Virus record (IMG/VR): IMGVR_UViG_3300037493_004638
Location: 1 to 52,474 of that record
Direction: 5' to 3' (one strand)
Length of the DNA stretch: 52,474 bases
DNA from: a virus
The notes beneath the pieces are model-generated. The model was not told the DNA's origin. It searched no databases and saw only the letters and a program-made list of their open reading frames with translations. The position numbers and the translations under genes are program-made. Shown piece by piece: positions 46,709 to 52,474 of the stretch. The stretch's first letter is position 1. Every line of letters starts with the position of its first letter.

Positions 46709-46748
46709 CAGAGAGAAACACCAACGGGACCATATGGACCCGTTGGTG
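46709..46748 (-). terminator. Rho-independent terminator after the sheath gene
   Basis: CACCAACGGG (46719-46728) and CCCGTTGGTG (46739-46748) are perfect 10-bp arms around a CCATATGG core. On the minus strand the hairpin is followed by TTTCTCTCTG (46718-46709). It lies in the 84-bp gap between sheath and the 211-aa gene, in the correct orientation. Confidence 0.85.
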
Positions 46749-46753
46749 GAAAG

Positions 46754-49606
46754 TCAGGAATTGAGGGACTTCTGCTGGAAGCGCATTCGCACGAACTCAG
46801 CAGGCTTGTTCGGGGCTGCACCGATGTCGATGATGACTTGACCCGCTTCGATGGTGGCCGGGGTATTGTTCGAGGAGTCGCAGACGACGAAGAACGCCTG
46901 TTGAGGGTTCACGCCCGCAAAGAAGCCTTGCGAGAACAGGTTCCCCATGTACGAGTCCAATTGCGCTTTGATGCGCGACCAGAGGCCGGGGCCATTGTTC
47001 TCGAAGACGATCCACCACGTAGCGTTGAAGACCGACTTCTCCAAGAACATGAACAGCCGACGAGCGTTGATGTAGCGCCAGTCGGGTACGTTCGAGATGG
47101 TGCGGACGCCCCACACCGCGAGCCCAGTCTGCGTCGACGAGATCAACGGGTTGACCTTGTTCGGGTAGAGGAGGTCACGGTCTTCCTGCGTCGGAGACGT
47201 TTCCAGACCCACGAGGTAGGTCAAGGCGCCGTCCACGGTGCCGCCGGGGCTCTTCCCGACGTTCCGGTTGTTGTCCGTGCGGGCGTAGACACCCGCGATG
47301 TGCCCAAGGGCAGGCATCAGCGTGGGCCGGTTGTTCATCAGGGGATTGGAAACCCGGACCCACGGCCAGTAGAGCGCCGCGTAGTCCGAGGACCGTGCGA
47401 GGCTGAACCGGAACCAATCGACCGCCCTCTGGGCCGTCAGCCCGGCAGGCGGGGTGAGGATGATGAAGCGGTCACCACCCTGCGGCATCAGCGCGCGGCC
47501 AGCGGCGTAGTCGAGCTGATCCTGCGAGATGATCACGTTCCCGGCGAAGTCGACGATCGTGATCTGCAGCAGCTCCTCGACCTTGTTGAAGGCGTACATG
47601 CCCTTGTAGGTCGCAGCCAGCGCCGTGGCGTCGGTGAACTGCGACCGACCCCAGTTCGTCGAGTCGAACGTGCCTTCCTCACCCGGCAGGTAGTTCTTCG
47701 AGCTGTCGCCGAGGATCTCGGAGTGAACCGTCTCGGCCACCTTGTCGGCAAAGGTCGCGACGACGAGCGTGGCTCCCTTGATGTTGTTCAGGGTGGTGAA
47801 CTCGACCGCGCCGGTCTCGTAGTCGACGGTGTTGACCGCCGAAGTCAGGGCTGACCCCACCAGATTGCCGTCACCGTCGTCCGTGATGACGCGCGCCGTG
47901 CCGCCCGTGTCGGTGTAGGCGATCGACACCGTCCGAGGCGCGATGGGTCCACCGAGCGAGGTCGAGAAGACTCGGTTGGGAGCCAGCGCGTTGCCGCCGC
48001 CGAGGGACAACGTGTGCGGGACCGCATTCAGCTGGTAGGGCGGGATGTCACCGGCAGGCTCGTTGATCCGGATGAAATCGGACAACTCGTTCACGACGTC
48101 GGCAAAGTAGACAGGCGAGGTTGGGTCGTTGAAGACCATCTCCTCGTACTGCTCGACGACGTTGAAGGACGACGTCGGCGTATTGCGCAGCAGCACCAGC
48201 ATGTCGAAGCGGGTGTAGACGCCGGTCGAGGCATCAAAGAAGTTCGGCGATCCAGCGATCTGGACCTGCAGGTTGTTTCCCCACGTCCCAACAGAGATCG
48301 GGTCAACCGACCACGCGTTGAGCGTGTAGTCCGAGAGGAGAGGGCTCTTGTTGCAGGGGATGAAGCCCGTGAGGTCGAGCGCGAACGCACCTGAGGAGTA
48401 GTCCACGGACCCGGGGGTCGCGACATCGCCGAGCCACAGACCTGCTGCCGAGGCGACGATCGGGGCGACTGAGAAGCCAGCAGCGGCGACGCTCTCCGAG
48501 AGCACAGGGGTCGGGGCGACGGACGAGTTCGGCACCAGTTTGATCTGGGTCAACGATCCAGCCACGGCTTCGGCCTTGAGCAGAAGCAGGGGGGCGTTGT
48601 TGATGGCAGCGATCGTCGCAGCCTGAATCGTTGCCGTGGAGTCCGCGAGGGTGAACGGGATGGGGAGACCCGTCGAGGCGCCGTTCGAGTCGTACTCGAA
48701 CGTGACCGGCGGGTTGACGCCATCATCGATAATGAAAGCGTCGGTGTCGATGAGGGAGGCGCCTGCAACAATCGAGATGGCTGCGAAGCCGTCGACTGCC
48801 GTGCGGGTCGCAGTCGTCGGAGTGAAGTCCGCCGTGACGAGGGCACCGTTGTCTGCGAGCACCGGAACGAACGTCCCGAAAGTGCGGAGCGAGAAGCGCC
48901 CCGAGCGCGAGTCGAGGATCACGATCGCGCCGTCAGTGCCGTCACCGACCGAGGCTTGGACGATCGAACCCGTCCCTGCAGGAATCAAGATGGCCTGCGC
49001 ACCGGGGCCCGCGAGCGTGAAGTTGATGGTGACGGTACCGCGCACGACGGCGTCGAGGTTGTTCACCAGCGTGGGGAGGCCAGCGGGATTGATGCGACCA
49101 TCGTAGCTCGCCTGAGCCGTCACCAGCGAGAGGTTGGCGGTGCTGTCGCGATTGCGCGTGTTCTGAGCGACCACAGGGGCGCCTGCCGAGCGCCAGTTGA
49201 CGTTGATCGAGCCGGGTACGAGGGGAGAGGCCCCCGCAGCCGTCGGGAACGAACCGGTGAACGCCGTTGTGACGCCGTCGCCCGTTCCGATGCTGTCGTC
49301 GGTGAGGTCTGACTGGATCTTCGCATTGGCAGCCACCGCGTTCGCGGGAGGAACACGCACGATGAAGGCACGACGGCCACCATTGGCGAAGAACGCCGCG
49401 AGCGAGAGAGGCATGAGGCTCTGCGTGACCAGCCCACCGAAGATGCGGGAGTACTGCTCGAAGCTCTGCACGAGCACAGCCTCGTTGGCCGGACCACGCT
49501 CTGCGTATCCCACGGTGCCGAGGTTCGAGGTCGTCACACCGGGAATGATCTGCGCCGCCGTCGGGACTTCTTCGACGAAAACACCGGGCGAGAGAATGTC
49601 AGCCAT
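46754..49606 (-). CDS. Tail sheath protein (950 aa)
   Basis: N-terminus DILSPGVFVEEVPTAAQIIP, then GTVGYAERGPANEAVLVQSF and SLAAFFANGGRRAFIVRVPP, are classic sheath motifs. The C-terminal domain has RAVDWFRFSLARSSDYAALY, NARRLFMFLEKSVFNATWWI, WSRIKAQLDSYMGNLFSQGF and the DIGAAPNKPAEFVRMRFQQK end. Its 950 residues exceed T4 gp18 (659); the extra ~300 lie in the middle (about 95-450), where GDGTDGAIVILDSRSGRFSL and beta-rich segments form inserted surface domains. It contracts around the tube. Confidence 0.95.
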   Translation of the reverse strand: MADILSPGVFVEEVPTAAQIIPGVTTSNLGTVGYAERGPANEAVLVQSFEQYSRIFGGLVTQSLMPLSLAAFFANGGRRAFIVRVPPANAVAANAKIQSDLTDDSIGTGDGVTTAFTGSFPTAAGASPLVPGSINVNWRSAGAPVVAQNTRNRDSTANLSLVTAQASYDGRINPAGLPTLVNNLDAVVRGTVTINFTLAGPGAQAILIPAGTGSIVQASVGDGTDGAIVILDSRSGRFSLRTFGTFVPVLADNGALVTADFTPTTATRTAVDGFAAISIVAGASLIDTDAFIIDDGVNPPVTFEYDSNGASTGLPIPFTLADSTATIQAATIAAINNAPLLLLKAEAVAGSLTQIKLVPNSSVAPTPVLSESVAAAGFSVAPIVASAAGLWLGDVATPGSVDYSSGAFALDLTGFIPCNKSPLLSDYTLNAWSVDPISVGTWGNNLQVQIAGSPNFFDASTGVYTRFDMLVLLRNTPTSSFNVVEQYEEMVFNDPTSPVYFADVVNELSDFIRINEPAGDIPPYQLNAVPHTLSLGGGNALAPNRVFSTSLGGPIAPRTVSIAYTDTGGTARVITDDGDGNLVGSALTSAVNTVDYETGAVEFTTLNNIKGATLVVATFADKVAETVHSEILGDSSKNYLPGEEGTFDSTNWGRSQFTDATALAATYKGMYAFNKVEELLQITIVDFAGNVIISQDQLDYAAGRALMPQGGDRFIILTPPAGLTAQRAVDWFRFSLARSSDYAALYWPWVRVSNPLMNNRPTLMPALGHIAGVYARTDNNRNVGKSPGGTVDGALTYLVGLETSPTQEDRDLLYPNKVNPLISSTQTGLAVWGVRTISNVPDWRYINARRLFMFLEKSVFNATWWIVFENNGPGLWSRIKAQLDSYMGNLFSQGFFAGVNPQQAFFVVCDSSNNTPATIEAGQVIIDIGAAPNKPAEFVRMRFQQKSLNS

Positions 49607-49647
49607 GTCGTGCTCCTACAGGTGAACAATGTCGCGGAAAGGGAGAA

Positions 49648-49992
49648 TCACTTCTTTTCAGGCGACGGAAGGATGGGGTCTTCCTTGACCTTGGCCTCAG
49701 GCTTCGCTTCAGGCTTCGCTTCAGGCTTCGCTTCAGGCTTCGCTTCAGGCTTCGCGGGAGCGGGGGCCTTCTTGACAGCGACGGTCACACCGGACTTCGA
49801 CTTCTTCGCCGCGATGAGGGGGATGGTGCGAACCTCAGGGATCAGCGCGCGCTGGTCGAGCAGGCTCTTCATGGAAGCCGACAGCTCCACATCATCGGAG
49901 AGCGAGGTCCATGCCTTCGGAGGGAAAACTGCGACCTTGCCCTCGATGGTGGCTGAGACGGAACCGCGAGTCGTGTTGTAGAACTTGCTCAT
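49648..49992 (-). CDS. Small protein with KPEA tandem repeats (114 aa)
   Basis: ATG at 49992. The first ~70 residues form a compact domain (YNTTRGSVSATIEGKVAVFP, DDVELSASMKSLLDQRALIP). A Lys/Pro/Ala tail with five KPEA units (about 83-102) and a closing KEDPILPSPEKK follow. Similar small genes lie just before the sheath in several myoviruses; the repeat could be a flexible tether. It overlaps the upstream gene by ATGA and is probably co-expressed with the sheath. Role unknown. Confidence 0.7.
   Translation of the reverse strand: MSKFYNTTRGSVSATIEGKVAVFPPKAWTSLSDDVELSASMKSLLDQRALIPEVRTIPLIAAKKSKSGVTVAVKKAPAPAKPEAKPEAKPEAKPEAKPEAKVKEDPILPSPEKK
49697..49756. repeat. Five tandem 12-bp repeats encoding the KPEA tail
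   Basis: Unit TCAGGCTTCGCT repeated at 49697, 49709, 49721, 49733 and 49745, the last with one different final base. Identical copies suggest recent slippage and copy number that may vary between isolates. Confidence 0.95.
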
Positions 49993-50708
49993 GGATTCTT
50001 CCTCTGGAGGGAGAGTACTGGCGGTTGCGTTGCAGTGCGGGAAATTGTCGGGTCAGCAAGATCGTATTCTGCTTCGACCCTGATGGTCACGGCAAATTGG
50101 ATCATGCGCTCCAAGATGCCTGCGACGTCATCCAAGTTGATAATACCTTCGTTGAAAGCCTCGTAGGAACGAGGAACACCGAGGGAGTCCGTCACCCAGA
50201 CCTGACCGTACACAGGCCAGATTTTCAGGATGTGCGTGAGCATCCGATTCGCTGCGCTTCTGCCGGGTCCACCGCGCAGCGAGTTGTAGATGTTGACCGT
50301 GTAGGTGAGGTCGTAGGGCGTTGCCGCCTCTTGCATCGCCATACGATCTGCCTGCGTGCGAGGACCGTTTTGGGTCTGAGCCGTGACGAACGTCGCTGTC
50401 TTGGCCGGGGCCCGGTACTTCTGCGTGAAAGGGTGCAGCCGCTGCTGAGACACCGAGATGTCGTCGCGCGTGACGACGAAGGCCGGGTACCGGAAGTTCG
50501 CGTAGAAGTCTTCCGGGTACATGAAGTAGACCGGGATCCCCGGGTCACCCGGAGGGGGCTCGACTCCATCAATGGTGATGTAGAAGTGGCTGCCGTTGAC
50601 TCGCCCACCCATCGACTCGATGAAGCCTTGGTCAAATGACCGGAGGTCAACATCGCCGTTTGGCAGGGCACCCGTAACCTGTTCGAGGAGAACAGACGGG
50701 TCTGTCAT
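49989..50708 (-). CDS. Neck or tail-terminator-type protein (239 aa)
   Basis: ATG at 50708 (MTDPSVLLEQVTGALPNGDV). The C-terminal half reads TPYDLTYTVNIYNSLRGGPG, RMLTHILKIWPVYGQVWVTD, SLGVPRSYEAFNEGIINLDD and RMIQFAVTIRVEAEYDLADP, a YxLxYxV...VxxE/DLxD architecture seen in tail-terminator or completion proteins. No specific family is certain. It sits just upstream of the KPEA protein and sheath, where terminator or neck genes commonly lie. Confidence 0.65.
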   Translation of the reverse strand: MTDPSVLLEQVTGALPNGDVDLRSFDQGFIESMGGRVNGSHFYITIDGVEPPPGDPGIPVYFMYPEDFYANFRYPAFVVTRDDISVSQQRLHPFTQKYRAPAKTATFVTAQTQNGPRTQADRMAMQEAATPYDLTYTVNIYNSLRGGPGRSAANRMLTHILKIWPVYGQVWVTDSLGVPRSYEAFNEGIINLDDVAGILERMIQFAVTIRVEAEYDLADPTISRTATQPPVLSLQRKNP

Positions 50709-50713
50709 TGGGG

Positions 50714-51115
50714 TCAGGCGCTCTCGCCGAACTGAGCATCAGCAATCGCCATGACCATGTCGCCGAACGCCATGATCTTCGCTTTGCCGATCCACTCAGC
50801 GGTGGAAACAAGATCGTCTTCCGGGGGGAGGAAGGGCAGAGAACCCTCCTCAGCGACAGCGTCTGCTGCGTCGAAGACGAAGTCGACAGCGCTCTCGGAG
50901 TCGAGGTCGTAGGCGTCCTCGATGCCAGCAGCGATGTCGAGCATGTAGTCGATGAGCACGTCGTTCACGTCGCTCACGTTCTCGGCGCCGCCGGTTCCAG
51001 CTTCACCCTCGCCGTGCTCAGTGTCGATCTCACTCTCAGGACCCCATGCCTCGCCTTCCATCTCCGCGAGTCGTTTGCGGATGCCTGCGAGCTTCTGGGA
51101 AACACTGATGGCCAT
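50714..51115 (-). CDS. Acidic protein of unknown function (133 aa)
   Basis: The ATG at 51115 (MAISVSQKLAGIRKRLAEME) has GGAGG at a normal distance, so I use it rather than the in-frame start at 51154. The product is strongly acidic (PESEIDTEHGEGEAGTGGAE, IEDAYDLDSESAVDFVFDAA) and helical. It ends with EWIGKAKIMAFGDMVMAIAD. Located among neck genes, it could be a small connector or assembly factor. No family recognised. Confidence 0.62.
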   Translation of the reverse strand: MAISVSQKLAGIRKRLAEMEGEAWGPESEIDTEHGEGEAGTGGAENVSDVNDVLIDYMLDIAAGIEDAYDLDSESAVDFVFDAADAVAEEGSLPFLPPEDDLVSTAEWIGKAKIMAFGDMVMAIADAQFGESA

Positions 51116-51150
51116 AGAGTCCTCCGTAGGGTCTGCTTGTTCTACTGCAC

Positions 51151-51945
51151 TCACCGAATTTTGTCTTGAAACTCTTCAAACGAGTCGATCTCCGTACCGG
51201 GAACCGCTGGGGATGACAAGTTCCTCCAAGACTTCCACCCGTCAAAGTCCCAGTCCAGCATAGCCCGTCCGACCACTTCGCTCTCAAACAAGGCAGCGAC
51301 TCGCTGCTTGGTGGCAACGATGGCCGGGCGCCAGTGCGCGACACTCCGAGACCCTCCCAGCCCGTACTCCAGTCGAAGCGCGGTGTACGCCAAGTCGGTT
51401 GTTGCCGTGACCTTCTTGGGAGGGTCGACCTTCAGCCCTTCGTCTTGGAACGCCTTGGACCATTCTGGGCGGCTCTTCAGAAGCTTCTCGCGAACCCCCT
51501 CCACCTCTCGGGTTGAAACCTTCCGCTTCGTGACCGTCGCGACCGACGTCGGAGGCTTGAAGGGGAGAGTGTCGGCGGTCCACGGTTGGTACCGCATCAG
51601 CAGCTTGACGGCGGGGTGCGGCTTCCGTTCGTTCTTTGGCTTGAAGTAGAGAACGTCCCGGGCGCCGTCGACCTCCTCAGCCTTGGTCGGTTCCGATGCC
51701 ACTGCGAAGACCGGGTTGACGACGCCAGACTGTACGAGGCGCAGAGAACTGCGGTATGCAGCGTAGTCTGCCCCTGTCGGGATGCGAGAGACCACCTCTT
51801 CGAGCATGATCTGCGCGGCGTTGTGGACGATGTAGCGTTGGATGGCTTCAGCTCGAAGCTTCAAGAAGCCTTGCTCGACCATCGCCAGCGTCATGCGGGT
51901 TCCCATGTCGGGACCGATTTTGATGTCGATGGACGGCTTCGGCAT
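51151..51945 (-). CDS. Putative neck/connector protein (264 aa)
   Basis: The N-terminal part (MVEQGFLKLRAEAIQRYIVH, IMLEEVVSRIPTGADYAAYR) is helical with the E-E-V-V-S-x-I-P-x-G pattern found in HK97 gp10-like tail completion proteins. The middle is mixed alpha/beta (PWTADTLPFKPPTSVATVTK) and the C-terminus charged. Fold similarity is a weak visual impression. It overlaps the upstream zinc-ribbon gene by TGATG. A head-tail joining role is inferred from its place before the tail genes. Confidence 0.55.
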   Translation of the reverse strand: MPKPSIDIKIGPDMGTRMTLAMVEQGFLKLRAEAIQRYIVHNAAQIMLEEVVSRIPTGADYAAYRSSLRLVQSGVVNPVFAVASEPTKAEEVDGARDVLYFKPKNERKPHPAVKLLMRYQPWTADTLPFKPPTSVATVTKRKVSTREVEGVREKLLKSRPEWSKAFQDEGLKVDPPKKVTATTDLAYTALRLEYGLGGSRSVAHWRPAIVATKQRVAALFESEVVGRAMLDWDFDGWKSWRNLSSPAVPGTEIDSFEEFQDKIR

Positions 51946-52415
51946 CAGCCCTTCTCCGCGTCGATCTTCTCAAATTCAGCTTCAGTCTCAGCGATCCGCT
52001 CCCAAACAGTTTTCTTGCGGGGAGGGAAGAGTGTGGCGAGGGTCTTCTCGACTCCGCCACCTATGTTCACCAAGGCTTGAGCTTCTTGAGGGAGCTGCAT
52101 GTTCGTCGGTTTGAGCGTTGGAAGCATGCGCTTGTGCTTCTCACATACCCCGAAACGGCGAGGTGACCCCGGCTTGGCGATGACTCCCGCTGGGGGTTCC
52201 CCGCAGATGAAGCACCACTGGTCGAAGGCCGTCATCGGGCCTGCGTACTCGTGGAAGTCATCACCTGCGAGCGGCGACCCACACGGCGTGCGAGACGTGC
52301 AGCGGTCCCCCGGGAGATTCAGGTCGCGGCCCTCCCAATACCGAGGACAGGTGGCGCACACAGTCGACAACCCACCTTGGACCGCGAGGGCCACCCGCAC
52401 ACTGTGCTGCGACAA
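51945..52415 (-). CDS. Zinc-ribbon protein with TTG start (156 aa)
   Basis: TTG start at 52415 (MSQHSVRVALAVQGGLSTVC) preceded closely by GGAGGTCAA, the strongest Shine-Dalgarno of the area. Cys pairs occur in CATCPRYWEGRDLNLPGDRC (about 20-39), in TSRTPCGSPLAG, and in QWCFICGEPPAGVIAKPGSP with FGVCEKHKRM (about 67-95), so one or two zinc sites are likely. The C-terminal third is helical (KKTVWERIAETEAEFEKIDA). No family recognised. The gene starts 9 bp after the upstream stop. Confidence 0.65.
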   Translation of the reverse strand: MSQHSVRVALAVQGGLSTVCATCPRYWEGRDLNLPGDRCTSRTPCGSPLAGDDFHEYAGPMTAFDQWCFICGEPPAGVIAKPGSPRRFGVCEKHKRMLPTLKPTNMQLPQEAQALVNIGGGVEKTLATLFPPRKKTVWERIAETEAEFEKIDAEKG

Positions 52416-52423
52416 TTGACCTC

Positions 52424-52474
52424 CTAGACCGCCGCCTTGGCAACCTTGAGGGCCTTCGTCGCCTTCGAGGCGTT
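52424..52474 (-). CDS. 3' end of a gene running off the right edge
   Basis: Only the last 16 codons before a TAG at 52424-52426 are visible: NASKATKALKVAKAAV. The Ala/Lys-rich end is compatible with many phage proteins. Its stop lies 8 bp before the TTG of the zinc-ribbon gene, so it belongs to the same leftward operon. Nothing more can be said. Confidence 0.6.
   Translation of the reverse strand, partial: NASKATKALKVAKAAV

Larger units (their letters stand above)
1327..52014. repeat. Dispersed 7-bp motif AGTTTTC/GAAAACT, about 27 copies
   Basis: Exact copies start at 1327, 4063, 7738, 10452, 13100, 14725, 15739, 17279, 17906, 20204, 21553, 22318, 24117, 24901, 25446, 27123, 28338, 29021, 31243, 34429, 36375, 39071, 41011, 42467, 43783, 49924 and 52008. 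Fifteen read AGTTTTC and twelve GAAAACT on the given strand. The flanking base before AGTTTTC is C or G in nearly all. They lie mostly in coding sequence, in all three frames. No copy is found from 43790 to 49923. Confidence 0.75.

Noticed and set aside
46535-47854. 439-codon plus-strand frame opposite the sheath gene
   Set aside because: Arg/Asp/Val-rich antisense shadow of a clearly identified sheath gene.
1-52474. tRNA genes, integrase, attachment sites, insertion sequences
   Set aside because: None recognised on either strand; no cloverleaf-like gap (all intergenic gaps are under about 110 bp) and no transposase or integrase motif seen.

Overview
The window is one continuous stretch of a tailed-phage genome with a contractile tail (myovirus type, Caudoviricetes). 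It carries homologues of the tail sheath, tail tube, tape measure, LysM/gp53-type protein, gpD/gp27-type hub, gp5/gpV spike, gp25 and baseplate J (gp6-type). Base composition is high in GC (roughly 60% by eye). Genes are tightly packed, mostly with ATGA or TGATG stop/start overlaps and AGGAG-like ribosome binding sites. No rRNA, tRNA, integrase or plasmid maintenance gene was seen, and the host cannot be named from the sequence. A GroES-like co-chaperonin, a DNA adenine methyltransferase, a Nudix hydrolase and several small zinc-ribbon proteins suggest a fairly large lytic-type phage of a Gram-negative-like bacterium (inference). Capsid, portal and packaging genes are not in the window; they may lie beyond one of its edges.

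Layout by transcription direction. Almost everything reads leftwards (minus strand). From right to left: a cut-off gene and a zinc-ribbon gene at 52.4-51.9 kb; neck/connector-type genes (51.9-50.0 kb); a KPEA-repeat protein; the 950-residue sheath (49.6-46.8 kb); a small virion-type protein; two tube paralogues (46.0-44.6 kb); a ribbon-helix-helix plus zinc protein; a tape-measure chaperone with a textbook -1 frameshift signal; the tape measure (42.3-38.8 kb); and then gp53/LysM, hub, spike, gp25 and baseplate J (38.8-33.1 kb). These are followed by baseplate-attached and fibre proteins (33.0-24.6 kb). The 24.6-11.4 kb stretch holds small accessory genes, including GroES-like, Nudix, YkgJ-type, methyltransferase, HNH and holin-like products. 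The left end (7.9-0 kb) is a fibre locus of four repetitive proteins, the last one running off the window. Strong intrinsic terminators punctuate the tail structural genes and the fibre locus.

A small rightward island (8.0-11.4 kb) interrupts this order. Three plus-strand genes are followed by a minus-strand HTH/zinc protein, a perfect 8-bp inverted repeat next to its start, and two tiny plus-strand genes. This looks like a separately regulated accessory or early cassette.

Signals not explained by genes: (1) the heptamer GAAAACT/AGTTTTC occurs about 27 times in both orientations and all reading frames, roughly ten times the rough expectation, while its last-base variants are scarce; (2) the palindrome CCATATGG occurs seven times, several times inside terminator-like hairpins; (3) a tandemly duplicated degenerate-HNH gene is inserted exactly between two genes and flanked by a 16-bp direct repeat that recreates the upstream gene's stop and the downstream gene's Shine-Dalgarno and start.
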